Below are positions 17,787 through 26,745 of a stretch of DNA of 64,000 bases, in pieces; the first letter of the stretch is position 1, and every line of letters begins with the position of its first letter. This stretch comes from Rikenellaceae bacterium. GTDB lineage: Bacteria; Bacteroidota; Bacteroidia; Bacteroidales; Rikenellaceae. A program made the position numbers and the translations under genes. The notes under the pieces were generated by a model that was given only the letters and a program-made list of their open reading frames with translations, had not been told where the DNA came from and did no database searches. The stretch lies in assembly GCA_015059945.1 (NCBI GenBank), contig SUZJ01000002.1:62001-126000 (forward strand). Reading direction: 5' to 3'.

Positions 17787-19021
17787 GGTTTGACACCATC
17801 ATCATAGGTGGAGGGTTGAGTGGACTTGTTGGAGGTATTGCTCTGAGCCTGAGGGGAGAACGCGTGGCTATCTTCTCGTCGGGCAAGAGTGCTCTGCACT
17901 ATTCGTCGGGCTCGCTCGAACTGTGGCACAAGGGGGGCGAGGAGATTGCCGCCCTGGCCGAGGGCAACCCCTGCCACCCCTACGCCAAGATTGCTAAAGA
18001 GTCTATTGGCGACTATACCCAGCAAGTGAGAGATATCTTTGCTCGCTCGGGCATAGCCCTCTATGGCGATGGGTGCTCTAACCACAAGCGCATAACCCCA
18101 CTGGGGGCACTCAAACCTGCCTGGCTCACTATGGCCGAGTATGCCACCTTCGATAGCGTAGACCAACTGGCGGGGTGCCGTATTGCAGTCGGTACAATAG
18201 AGGGCTACTTGGACTTCTATCCCCAATTTGTGGCCTCGTCGCTGAGGGATTATGGGGCCGAGTGCAGCACCTTCGAGGTGAATGTGCTCGATATCGAGGG
18301 GTTCAGAAAGAGCGCCAACGAGCTCCGCTCGGTAAACCTCTCGCGCATCCTATCGGGCGACAGGCTTGTGGCGTTTGCAGCGAAGGTGCGAGGGATGATT
18401 GGTAATGATGTCGATTTGGTGCTGCTGCCTGCGGTGTTTGGCTTCAACGACCCCGATGCTTATAAGGTGCTCAGCCGCGAGATAGGCTGCCGAGTGAGGT
18501 TTGTGCCTACGGTGTCGGTGTCGGTGCCGGGTATGAGGGCACAGCGACTGCTCACAAACGAGTTTACGAGGCTCGGGGGCACGTTTGTTGGCGACGACAA
18601 GGTGATAGCAGCCACAATAGCCAGTGGCAGGGTGCGCGCGGTGCGCTCGGCCAATCACGGCGACCAAGAGTTTGGTGCCGACAATTTTGTGTTTGCTACG
18701 GGTAGCTTCTTCGGCCGAGGATTGGTGGCAACACACCAGAAGGTCTATGAGCCGGTGGCCAATCTCGATGTGGTGTTTGATGCCGACAGGGACAAGTGGT
18801 CGGCCCCTCATATACTTGCGCCCCAACCTTTCCAACGCTTTGGTGTGGCTACCGACGGCCTGCTTCACCCGACCATTGGTGGCAGGGTGGTGGAGAACGC
18901 TTGGGCTGTGGGCTCGCTCTTGGCGGGTGCCGACTCGGTTAGCGAGGGCTCGGGCGGTGGTGTGGCGGTGCTTACCGCACTGGCCGTGGCCGAGCAGATA
19001 AGCAACAAGGAACAAAAATAG
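17783..19021 (+). CDS. glpB: Anaerobic glycerol-3-phosphate dehydrogenase subunit B
   Basis: 412 residues; flavoprotein partner of GlpA. It begins with a Rossmann FAD motif (IIIGGGLSGLVGGIALSLRGERV) and ends with the GSLLAGADSVSEGSGGGVAVLTA block seen in GlpB. In E. coli, GlpA and GlpB form the catalytic dimer and GlpC anchors it and passes electrons to menaquinone. Here the next gene is a convergent glycosyltransferase, so the anchor must be encoded elsewhere or be a different protein. Confidence 0.93.
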   Translation: MRFDTIIIGGGLSGLVGGIALSLRGERVAIFSSGKSALHYSSGSLELWHKGGEEIAALAEGNPCHPYAKIAKESIGDYTQQVRDIFARSGIALYGDGCSNHKRITPLGALKPAWLTMAEYATFDSVDQLAGCRIAVGTIEGYLDFYPQFVASSLRDYGAECSTFEVNVLDIEGFRKSANELRSVNLSRILSGDRLVAFAAKVRGMIGNDVDLVLLPAVFGFNDPDAYKVLSREIGCRVRFVPTVSVSVPGMRAQRLLTNEFTRLGGTFVGDDKVIAATIASGRVRAVRSANHGDQEFGADNFVFATGSFFGRGLVATHQKVYEPVANLDVVFDADRDKWSAPHILAPQPFQRFGVATDGLLHPTIGGRVVENAWAVGSLLAGADSVSEGSGGGVAVLTALAVAEQISNKEQK

Positions 19022-19089
19022 AACAGATATTAAGGCCCTTAAATTTCTTAGTAACTTTGTGTTGTGGGGGTGTGTTGGGGGCAATTTGT

Positions 19090-20232
19090 CTATGACTTCA
19101 TCTGTTCGTAGAGTTGCTCGATAGTGTCGGCCGTGGCATCCCACGAGAAGCGATACTTCTGCTCCTCTATGCCCCCGCGATAGCGGGCCAAGTTGTCGCC
19201 CTGCCAAGCCTTCTCGATAGCCGCAGCAACACCCTCGGCACTTACCTCGGCCAATAATCCCACCACGTCGTCGGGCACAATCTCGGCCAAGCCGCCCACC
19301 CTCGTTACAATCATTGGCACCCCAAATGCGTAGGCTACCTGAGTAACGCCACTCTGGGTGGCCGACTTGTAGGGCAGTGCAACCATCTGAGCCACCGAGA
19401 AATAATCGGCTACCTCGCCATCGGGCACAAAGCGGGTGTGCATAACCACCTCATTTTCAAGCCCCAGTCGGGCAATCTGGTCGCGATACTTGCTGTCGTC
19501 GCCATAGACCTCGCCCACAACCAACAGCTTGCGCCCCTCGGTGAGGCCCCTCTGGCGTAGCATTGCCCACGCCTCAATCAGCAGGTCAAGTCCCTTGTAA
19601 TCACGTATGTAGCCAAAGAACATCACATACTCGGTCTGTGGGTCGAGCCACAGTCGGGCACACGCCTCGGTGCGGTCTACCCGCTCGCCATAGGTGTCGA
19701 ACAGGGGGTGGGGCGAGAAGAGGGCAGGCTTGTCGAGCCCGTAGGTGTCGAGGTCGGCTTTTACGGCGTCGGACATATAGATAAAACCGTCGCACGAGCC
19801 GAGGAAATAGCGATTGAGCAGTCGGTCGTAGAAGTGGCTCTCGTGTGGGGTAATGTTGTCGAGATGTATGGCCACTTTGGTGTGACCATTGCGCCTTGCG
19901 ATGCGGCAGATGGTGCCAAAGCAGGGGGCCATAAGCGGTGTCCAGTATTTGAGCACCACAAGGTCGGGCCTCTGACGGCGCAACTTGCGCCCTACGCGTA
20001 GCCACGACAGAGGGTTTACGGTGCTGACGGTGCGCTCGATGGCCAGGTCGTCGGGTGCGGGCCCCGTGCGGAATTGGCTCTTGCCGGGAAAGAGCAGACG
20101 AGGGTACTGCAACGAGAATGTGTCGATACTCACCTCGTTGCCCCTGTGGCTAAATGTACGTGCCAGAGTCTCTATTATCGTCGCCAACCCTCCACGATAT
20201 GGATACGCAGGCCCTATAAATTTGATTTTCAT
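19090..20232 (-). CDS. Glycosyltransferase, GT4 family
   Basis: 380 residues from the ATG at 20232 (a GTG one codon upstream is possible). GT-B fold: the N-terminal domain starts IKFIGPAYPYRGGLATIIETLA. The C-terminal domain has FFGYIRDYKGLDLLIEAWAML, ALPYKSATQSGVTQVAYAFGVPMIVTRVGGLAEIV and the GT4 donor-site pattern. It probably transfers a sugar to a cell-surface glycan or lipid; donor and acceptor unknown. It stands alone, convergent with glpB. Confidence 0.88.
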   Translation of the reverse strand: MKIKFIGPAYPYRGGLATIIETLARTFSHRGNEVSIDTFSLQYPRLLFPGKSQFRTGPAPDDLAIERTVSTVNPLSWLRVGRKLRRQRPDLVVLKYWTPLMAPCFGTICRIARRNGHTKVAIHLDNITPHESHFYDRLLNRYFLGSCDGFIYMSDAVKADLDTYGLDKPALFSPHPLFDTYGERVDRTEACARLWLDPQTEYVMFFGYIRDYKGLDLLIEAWAMLRQRGLTEGRKLLVVGEVYGDDSKYRDQIARLGLENEVVMHTRFVPDGEVADYFSVAQMVALPYKSATQSGVTQVAYAFGVPMIVTRVGGLAEIVPDDVVGLLAEVSAEGVAAAIEKAWQGDNLARYRGGIEEQKYRFSWDATADTIEQLYEQMKS

Positions 20233-20254
20233 CACAATATGGTTACTTTTTTTT

Positions 20255-20371
20255 ACACACGCCCCCGCCCTACGGGCACCCCCTCTAACTTAGAGGGGGA
20301 GTTAGGTGAAGAAATAGTTTGTATACACACGCCCCCGTCGCTTCGCGACACCCCCTCTAACTTAGAGGGGG
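20255..20371. repeat. Two left-hand copies of the 45-base palindromic element
   Basis: Copies at 20255-20299 and 20325-20371 in the same orientation: ACACACGCCCCC, a hairpin (GCCCTACGGGC in one, GTCGCTTCGCGAC in the other), then the palindrome CCCCCTCTAACTTAGAGGGG. The second copy contains the stop codon of the DUF559 gene. Their mirror images lie on the other side of that gene. Confidence 0.9.
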
Positions 20372-20757
20372 AATTGTTTATTTATGTGTAGTTTGTTTTT
20401 CAGTTTATCCTCTATTGTTGCAACGACCACGTCGCTACATTTCCATATGGCATCATTATCAATTCGCAGCACCTCTATTCCCTGCGAAAACAGATAGGCA
20501 TCTCTCGTTTCGTCGTGTTTTACATTCTCCTCGGCCGAGTGCATTAGCCCATCTACCTCTATGCATAATTTGGCCTCGGGACAATAGAAGTCTAAAATGT
20601 ATGGACCGACTGAGAATTGTCGCCTAAATTGGCATTGGCATATTTGTTTGCCTTTCAACAAACCCCACAAAGCAACCTCTTCGGGTGTAGAATTACGCCT
20701 TAATTTTCGGCGTAACGACTTTTGTTCTGCCAGATTATTAACGCGCTCTTTTGTCAT
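20362..20757 (-). CDS. DUF559 (Vsr-like) endonuclease-domain protein inside inverted repeats
   Basis: 131 residues. The DUF559 family has the fold of the very-short-patch-repair/PD-(D/E)XK nucleases. Visible: RRKLRRNSTPEEVALWGLLKGKQ at the N-terminus, QFRRQFSVGPYILDFYCPEAKLCIEVDG with the D...E-V-D core (about 76-91), and IEVLRIDNDAIW. The stop codon lies within the flanking palindrome (QFPL then TAA), and the start is 15 bases from the inverted copy on the other side. This looks like a self-contained repeat-bounded unit. The activity is inferred from the fold. Confidence 0.85.
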   Translation of the reverse strand: MTKERVNNLAEQKSLRRKLRRNSTPEEVALWGLLKGKQICQCQFRRQFSVGPYILDFYCPEAKLCIEVDGLMHSAEENVKHDETRDAYLFSQGIEVLRIDNDAIWKCSDVVVATIEDKLKNKLHINKQFPL

Positions 20758-20772
20758 TTTCTTATAATTATT

Positions 20773-21020
20773 CCCCCTCTAAGTTAGAGGGGGTGCCCGT
20801 AGGGCGGGGGCGTGTGTTTAGCAGTCAGCATTTAGCTTTTATTTTACAGACCTCTCCGCTGCTCCGCAGCACCTCCCCTAACTTAGGGGAGGAGTTGTTT
20901 GAATTCTCCCCTACGATAGGGGAGTCCCCGAAGGGGGAGGGGTGGTCGAAATTATGTGCGTGTCCTCACGCACATCCCCCTCTAAGTTAGAGGGGGTGCC
21001 CGTAGGGCGGGGGCGTGTGT
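20773..21020. repeat. Right-hand inverted copies of the palindromic element
   Basis: Copies at 20773-20817 and 20976-21020, both inverted relative to the left-hand pair, each with hairpin GCCCGTAGGGC and ending GGGGGCGTGTGT. Between them (20847-20946) is a composite of the related palindrome family with hairpin GCTGCTCCGCAGC. The whole gap from the DUF559 start to clc (20758-21055) is repeats. Confidence 0.9.
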
Positions 21021-21055
21021 AAACTCTCAATTCAGAGAGTAGTTTGCAGGGCAAA

Positions 21056-22837
21056 CTACTCTTGCGTCATCTCGCGCAGTTTTTCGCGGTAGGCCGTCAG
21101 GATGTTCGACTTGCTCAGGAAGCCCAAGTAGCAATCATTCTTATCGACCACAGGCAGGTTCCACGCACCCGTCTGCTCAAACTTCTCCAATACACTGGTG
21201 GCCGACTCGTTGATGTGGATAATGTCGGGCGGAGTGTTCATATAGCGCTTGACCGAGTTGGGGTACTTGGTCTGGTCGAACATATCCTTCCTCAGGCGGT
21301 CAAACTCAATCACGCCCAGCAGTTTCTTCTCCTCGCTCAGCACGGGGAAGATGTTGCGCTTGGTATGGGGAATAACCTTCACAACCATATCGCCCAGCGT
21401 GTCATACTCGCCCACGCTGAGGATGTCGGTCTCGATAAGCTCCTTGATAGAGAGGATTACGCTCACCGCTTGGTCTTTGTCGTGTGTGAGTAGCTGGCCC
21501 TTTTTGCGGAGGGTTTTGGTGTAGATAGAGTCGGGCTCCAAGTAGCGGTCAATAACGTACGACACGCACGATACAAGCATCAGTGGCACAAAGAGTTGGT
21601 AGGCGCTCGAAATCTCGGCAATCAGAAAGACCGCCGTCAGCGGGGCCTTCATCACACCACTCATAATGCCTGCCATACCCACCAGCGAGAAGGCTGCAAT
21701 CGACAGCTCCATACCCAACCAGGTGTTGCACACATAGGCCACTATGGCACCCATAAATGCGCCCACAAACAACGAGGGTGCAAAGGTACCACCCACGCCA
21801 CCTGCGGCATTGGTCACCGCCATAGCCACCACCTTGAAGAACATAATGCCCAGCAGGTAGGCCACAACCACCAGCTCCATACCCTGGAAACGGTACAAGG
21901 GCGAGTTGTTGAACACTGCACCTATGTCGCCCCTCATAAAGTCGTGGAACACGCCATAGCCCTCGCCATACAGTGCGGGGAACAGAATGATGAGCACACC
22001 CAGCGCCACGCCACCCACAAGCCACTTGCCCCACTGGGTTTTGAGGCGGCCAAAGCGGGCCTTGATGCGGAAGTTTACGCTGGTGAAGTAGTAGCACATA
22101 AGGCCACACAGCACAGCCAATATGGTATAGATAGGTATGTGCGACAGCGTAAGCGGGGGCAGGTCGGCCGAGAGCATAGGCTCAAAGCCACGCACCACAA
22201 ACGTAAGCGTTACGGCCGTAACCGACGAGATAATAAGCGGAATGATGGCCGTCATACTCATATCGAGCAACAGTATCTCCATCACAAAGATTACACCCGT
22301 AATGGGGGCCTTGAAGATTGCCGACAGAGCCGCCGCAACACCACACGCCAGCATAAGCGTCATATTGCGGTAGTTGAGCTTCATCAGTCGGCCTATGTTA
22401 GAGCCTATGGCGGCACCCGTCAGCACAATGGGGGCCTCGGGTCCCACCGAACCACCAAATCCAATGGTCAGCGCACCGCCCACCACCGACGAGTAGCAGT
22501 TGTGGGGCTTGATGACCGACGAGTCGGTACTCATAGCCTTGAGCACCTTGGTCACGCCCTCGGAGATGTCGTCTTTGATTACCAGTCGCACAAACAGTGT
22601 GGCCAGTATGATACCCACAGCGGGATAGACCAGATAGAGCCAACCGATCTGCTCTACGGCAAACCAGCTCGTAAGACCGTGCTTAATCAGCCCGAGCAGC
22701 CACTCGAAAATACAAGTTACGCCACCGGCCACCAGACCGATGACAATGGCAAGGATGAAGGTCAGCTGGCGGATATTGATGCGCCTTATCTGCACCGACA
22801 GCCATAGCTGCGCTCTCTCTAAAAGTGTCTGCACCAT
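21056..22837 (-). CDS. ClC-family chloride channel/transporter with C-terminal CBS domains
   Basis: 593 residues: about ten to twelve membrane segments (to about residue 435), then a cytoplasmic tail with two CBS domains (about 450-590) that may bind adenine nucleotides. The selectivity region reads GFGGSVGPEAPIV. In E. coli ClcA the matching GREGP contains the gating glutamate; here that position is valine. GVGGTFAPSLFVGAFMG is the second conserved ClC block. Anion specificity unknown; it may be channel-like rather than a coupled H+ antiporter. Confidence 0.9.
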   Translation of the reverse strand: MVQTLLERAQLWLSVQIRRINIRQLTFILAIVIGLVAGGVTCIFEWLLGLIKHGLTSWFAVEQIGWLYLVYPAVGIILATLFVRLVIKDDISEGVTKVLKAMSTDSSVIKPHNCYSSVVGGALTIGFGGSVGPEAPIVLTGAAIGSNIGRLMKLNYRNMTLMLACGVAAALSAIFKAPITGVIFVMEILLLDMSMTAIIPLIISSVTAVTLTFVVRGFEPMLSADLPPLTLSHIPIYTILAVLCGLMCYYFTSVNFRIKARFGRLKTQWGKWLVGGVALGVLIILFPALYGEGYGVFHDFMRGDIGAVFNNSPLYRFQGMELVVVAYLLGIMFFKVVAMAVTNAAGGVGGTFAPSLFVGAFMGAIVAYVCNTWLGMELSIAAFSLVGMAGIMSGVMKAPLTAVFLIAEISSAYQLFVPLMLVSCVSYVIDRYLEPDSIYTKTLRKKGQLLTHDKDQAVSVILSIKELIETDILSVGEYDTLGDMVVKVIPHTKRNIFPVLSEEKKLLGVIEFDRLRKDMFDQTKYPNSVKRYMNTPPDIIHINESATSVLEKFEQTGAWNLPVVDKNDCYLGFLSKSNILTAYREKLREMTQE

Positions 22838-22849
22838 AATTTTTTTCTG

Positions 22850-22965
22850 TCTAACGTCTAACGTCGAGTGTCTAACCGACCTAAGGCTTTGTAATGAAAG
22901 CTATAAGGTCATTAAAGACATTAAAGCCTTTAATAACTTTCAACTTTCAACTTTCAATTTTCAAT
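22850..22965. repeat. trpS-clc gap: GTCTAAC and TTAAGG-type repeats
   Basis: GTCTAAC heptamers (22850-22879), an AAGG/TTAA tract (about 22887-22935) and TCAACTT/TCAATTT units leading to the trpS stop codon. Confidence 0.8.
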
Positions 22966-23961
22966 TCAAAAACGGTATATGCCCATAATTTCGCGCACCT
23001 GACGCAGGGTTTCGTCGGCACTCTTGCGAGCCCTCTCGGCACCCGAGGCGGTAACCTCGTGTAGGTACTTGTCGTTGTTGCGTATGTCCTCTATGCGCTC
23101 GCGAATGGGGGCTACGGTCTTGATGATATCCTCGGCCAGCTGCTTCTTCAGGTCGCCATAGCGAATCTCGCACGAGGCGTACTTCTCTTTGAAGAACTCG
23201 ATGGTCGAAGGCTCCGACACAGCCTCCATAATGGTAAATATGTTCTGAATGGGCTCCGAGATAGGCGAGTTGGGCTCGGTTGGGCCACTGTCGGTCACAG
23301 CCTTCATCACCTTCTTGCGGATTACGTTGTCGGGGTCGCTCAGGTAGATGCCGTTGCCCTCGCTCTTGCCCATCTTGCCGCTACCGTCGAGGCCGGGGAT
23401 TTTGACCAGGTCGGCGCCGAAGTTGTAGGCCGCAACATTCTCGTTGAAGAAGTCGGTCTGGTAAATCTGGTTAAAGCGGTGAGCCAGCTTGCGGGTCATC
23501 TCCAAGTGCTGCTCTTGGTCTTTGCCTACGGGCACATAGTCGGCCCTGTGGAGCAGGATGTCCGCGGCCATCAGCACGGGGTAGTTGAGCAGGCCGATGT
23601 TTACGTTGTTGGGGTTTTTGCGCACCTTGTCTTTGAACGAGGCGGTACGCTCCAACTCGCCAACGTAGGCGTGCATACCCAGCAGCAGCGACAGCTCGGC
23701 CACCTGTGGAACGTCGCTCTGAACATAGATGGTAGCTTTCTCGGGGTCGATGCCTGCGGCCAGGTACTCGGAGAGTATGTTGCGCACGTTGCCGTGCAGA
23801 ATTGATGGATCGGGGTGGGTAGTCAGCGAGTGGTAGTCGGCAATGAAGAAGTAGCACTCGGCGTCGTTTTGCAGTTTTACAAAGTTACGCAGGGCGCCAA
23901 AGTAGTTGCCCAGGTGAAGCTGGCCGGTGGAGCGTATACCACTCAATACTCGTTTTTTCAT
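22966..23961 (-). CDS. trpS: Tryptophanyl-tRNA synthetase
   Basis: Class I aminoacyl-tRNA synthetase, 331 residues, bacterial length. The HIGH equivalent is in STGQLHLGNYFGALRN and the KMSKS equivalent in GKMGKSEGN (about 197). Anticodon-binding helices are at the C-terminus. The gene is divergent from the ABC exporter across 162 bases. The first base of its stop codon adjoins the TCAATT repeat tract. Confidence 0.97.
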   Translation of the reverse strand: MKKRVLSGIRSTGQLHLGNYFGALRNFVKLQNDAECYFFIADYHSLTTHPDPSILHGNVRNILSEYLAAGIDPEKATIYVQSDVPQVAELSLLLGMHAYVGELERTASFKDKVRKNPNNVNIGLLNYPVLMAADILLHRADYVPVGKDQEQHLEMTRKLAHRFNQIYQTDFFNENVAAYNFGADLVKIPGLDGSGKMGKSEGNGIYLSDPDNVIRKKVMKAVTDSGPTEPNSPISEPIQNIFTIMEAVSEPSTIEFFKEKYASCEIRYGDLKKQLAEDIIKTVAPIRERIEDIRNNDKYLHEVTASGAERARKSADETLRQVREIMGIYRF

Positions 23962-24035
23962 AGGGGTATTGTATTTGTCGTGTTTTGTTGTTTGTTATAC
24001 CAATTTTATATATCAAGTTACAAAAATACATTTTA

Positions 24036-24069
24036 TTTGCCAAAATCCGCAAATAATTAGTTACTTTTG
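24036..24069 (+). promoter_or_regulatory. Probable promoter of the ABC exporter-cyclophilin unit
   Basis: TTTG at 24036-24039 and TACTTTTG at 24062-24069 with a 22-base spacer, slightly longer than usual; 54 bases before the start codon. Confidence 0.6.
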
Positions 24070-24123
24070 CACAATAATTAGGCCTCGATGAGCCTTTTTT
24101 TATAGTGTAGAAAAATTTAGATT

Positions 24124-25962
24124 ATGAAAATATATTGGCGATTGCTTGGCTTTGCCCGCCCACTGGGCAGGTATGCCATACCTTATTTCTTCTTTACGCT
24201 CTTTTATGCCTTGTTCAATACGTTCAACTTTGTGATGATTATACCACTGTTGCGTACTCTGTTTGGCGAGGCAGGGGCTGCCGAGATTATCACCACCAAG
24301 CCCGAGTTCCATTTGAGCATCGACTATCTGACCGACCTGCTCAACTATTGGCTCTACTGCCTCTATGGGGCCGACTACCAGACTCTGAATGTGTTGGTGT
24401 TCTTGGCGGGCTTTGTAACCCTGTCGGCCTTTTTGAGCAACCTGTTCCGCTACTTGGGCCAGCGCACCATCGAAAATCTGCGCATCAATACGTTGCAGAA
24501 TATGCGTAACCTGGTCTACGACAATGTGCTGGGGCTCAATCTGTCGTTCTTCAGCTCGGCACGTAAGGGCGACGTTATGAGCCGCATCACGTCAGACATC
24601 CAGACCGTTAGGTTTTGCATTGTAAACACCTTGCAGGTGGCCTTCCGCGAGCCTTTCCTGATTATCGGCTACATTGTGGCTATGATATCAATTTCGTGGG
24701 AGCTGAGCCTCTTTTCGATTATCTACCTGCCCCTGGTGGCACTGCTCATTGGCCGTATCGTTAAGAAGTTGCGCCACCCTGCGCTCAAAGCACAGCAGAA
24801 CTTTGGCGAACTGACCGCAGTGCTCGACGAGTCGCTCTCGGGCGTTAAGGTCATCAAGGCCTATGGTGCCGAGGGATTTTTCAAGGGTAAGTTTAGGAGC
24901 GTCAACGGCCTCTACTCAAAGATTTCGCGCAGTATGATGTACCGCCAGCAGTTGGCCTCGCCTATGAGCGAGTTTTTGGGCATCTCGGCTGCTGCGGGAC
25001 TGCTCATCTTTGGCGGTATGCTGGTGTTGGGCGGCGAGAGTGGCCTGGATGGTAGCGGCTTTATTGCATACTTGGCAATCTTTACCCAGATTACTCGCCC
25101 AATGCGCTCGTTTACAGATGCCTTTGCAAATATCAATCAGGGCATTGCTGCGGGCTCGCGTGTGCTCGAACTGCTCGATGCCGAGAGTACAATCGCAACC
25201 CCTCCCGAGGGCGCAGTAAGGCTCGACGAGTTCAAGAACAAGATTGAGTTCCGAGGCGTTAAGTTCAGCTACGACGAGGAGCGCGAGGTGCTGGGCGGCA
25301 TCAACTTTACCGTCGAGAAGGGGCAAACGGTGGCTCTGGTGGGCCCCTCGGGTGGTGGCAAGTCTACCATTGCCGACCTTATCCCCCGCTTCTACGACGC
25401 TACGGCTGGCGAGGTGCTGATTGACGGTGTGAACATCAAGCAGTACGACGTCGAGTCGCTGCGTTCGGCTATGGGTATCGTTACGCAGGAAACGGTCCTC
25501 TTCAACGACACAATCGAAAATAACATCCGCTTGGGCAACTCGGAGGCCCCGATTGAGGCGGTGGTGGCTGCATCGAAGGTGGCCAATGCCCACGAGTTTA
25601 TTATGGCTACGCCCGAGGGCTACAATACCAACATTGGCGACCGAGGTACCAAACTGTCGGGTGGCCAGCGCCAACGCTTGAGCATTGCTCGCGCCATACT
25701 TAAAAACCCCGAGATACTTATCCTCGACGAGGCTACCAGCGCACTCGACACCGAGAGCGAGGTATTGGTTCAGGAGGCTCTCGAGAAGTTGCTCAAAGGG
25801 CGCACCTCGGTGGTTATTGCCCACAGGTTGAGCACCATTCGCAATGCCGACAAAATCTTGGTCGTAGACCACGGCCAGATTGTCGAGCAGGGCACCCACG
25901 AGCAGCTTATCGCCTATGGTGGCCTGTACTCCAAACTGGTTGAACTCCAACAGCTTGATTAA
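24124..25962 (+). CDS. ABC exporter, MsbA-like half-transporter
   Basis: 612 residues. The membrane domain is at about 1-330 with six segments; the ATPase domain is at about 365-610. Walker A GPSGGGKST, Q-loop TQETVLF, signature KLSGGQRQRLSIARA, Walker B ILILDEATSALD and the H-loop IAHRLST are all intact. It is likely a homodimeric lipid exporter (lipid A core flippase role in Gram-negatives) or a drug exporter. A cyclophilin gene follows after 14 bases. Confidence 0.92.
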   Translation: MKIYWRLLGFARPLGRYAIPYFFFTLFYALFNTFNFVMIIPLLRTLFGEAGAAEIITTKPEFHLSIDYLTDLLNYWLYCLYGADYQTLNVLVFLAGFVTLSAFLSNLFRYLGQRTIENLRINTLQNMRNLVYDNVLGLNLSFFSSARKGDVMSRITSDIQTVRFCIVNTLQVAFREPFLIIGYIVAMISISWELSLFSIIYLPLVALLIGRIVKKLRHPALKAQQNFGELTAVLDESLSGVKVIKAYGAEGFFKGKFRSVNGLYSKISRSMMYRQQLASPMSEFLGISAAAGLLIFGGMLVLGGESGLDGSGFIAYLAIFTQITRPMRSFTDAFANINQGIAAGSRVLELLDAESTIATPPEGAVRLDEFKNKIEFRGVKFSYDEEREVLGGINFTVEKGQTVALVGPSGGGKSTIADLIPRFYDATAGEVLIDGVNIKQYDVESLRSAMGIVTQETVLFNDTIENNIRLGNSEAPIEAVVAASKVANAHEFIMATPEGYNTNIGDRGTKLSGGQRQRLSIARAILKNPEILILDEATSALDTESEVLVQEALEKLLKGRTSVVIAHRLSTIRNADKILVVDHGQIVEQGTHEQLIAYGGLYSKLVELQQLD

Positions 25963-25976
25963 ATAAACCGATTGCT

Positions 25977-26663
25977 ATGAAACGTGGAATTTTAGTGCCC
26001 CTGGTGGCACTCGTTATGGCCACTTTGGTGGGGTGCTCGCAGCCCCAAAAGCCCGTAAAGGTGGTGATGAAAACCAATATGGGCAAGATAGAGATGGTAC
26101 TCTATGACCAGACCCCTGCCCACCGCGACAACTTTGTGAAGCTCGCCGAGGAGCACTACTTCGACGGCCTGCTGTTCCACCGCGTTATTGAGGGCTTTAT
26201 GATTCAGGGCGGCGACCCCGACTCGCGCAATGCTGCCCCTGGCCAATTCCTGGGCAACGGAGGCCCCGACTACACTATCGAGGCCGAGATTCGCACCCCC
26301 GAGATTTTCCACAAGAGGGGAGTGCTGGCGGCTGCTCGCGAGGGCAACGATGTCAATCCCGAGCGTCGCTCGTCGGCCAGCCAGTTCTATATTGTCTGGG
26401 GCGAAGTTCAGACCCCCGAGAGCCTTGAACGAGTGAGTAGCCGCGCTGCAACTCTGTTTGGCGAGCCACTGCACTTTACGCCCGAGCAGGTTGAGGCCTA
26501 CACCACCATTGGCGGCACCCCTCACTTAGACGGCGAGTACACTATTTTTGGCGAGGTTACCGAGGGATTAGAGGTTGTTGAGGCAATCCAGCACCTCAAG
26601 ACCGACCGCAACGACCGCCCCCTTGCCGATGTGCGCATCAAGAGTGTAAGGGTGATTAGGTAG
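25977..26663 (+). CDS. Cyclophilin-type peptidyl-prolyl isomerase, lipoprotein
   Basis: 228 residues. The N-terminal signal ends in the lipobox LVGC with Cys20, so it is predicted to be lipid-anchored facing the periplasm. The cyclophilin core shows NFVKLAEEHYFDGLLFHRVIEGFMIQGGDPDS and GQFLGNGGPDYTIEAEI, with the catalytic arginine in FHRVI. A longer insert before the C-terminal GEYTIFGEVTEGLEVVE separates it from minimal cyclophilins. Co-transcription with the exporter is likely. Confidence 0.92.
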   Translation: MKRGILVPLVALVMATLVGCSQPQKPVKVVMKTNMGKIEMVLYDQTPAHRDNFVKLAEEHYFDGLLFHRVIEGFMIQGGDPDSRNAAPGQFLGNGGPDYTIEAEIRTPEIFHKRGVLAAAREGNDVNPERRSSASQFYIVWGEVQTPESLERVSSRAATLFGEPLHFTPEQVEAYTTIGGTPHLDGEYTIFGEVTEGLEVVEAIQHLKTDRNDRPLADVRIKSVRVIR

Positions 26664-26686
26664 TAACGGCCCTTTGTTATAATAGC

Positions 26687-26728
26687 AAACCACCTCTTTG
26701 GACTATCCCAAAGAGGTGGTTTGTTTTT
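26687..26728. terminator. Bidirectional terminator
   Basis: 15-base perfect stem (AAACCACCTCTTTGG with its complement) followed by TTGTTTTT, between the convergent cyclophilin and DnaJ-type genes. Confidence 0.85.
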
Positions 26729-26745
26729 ATGCCTTGCGGCTGCGG

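Noticed and set aside
20074..20391. Frame with repeated proline/serine-rich peptide (TPSNLEGEL)
   Set aside because: Produced by reading through two palindromic repeat elements.
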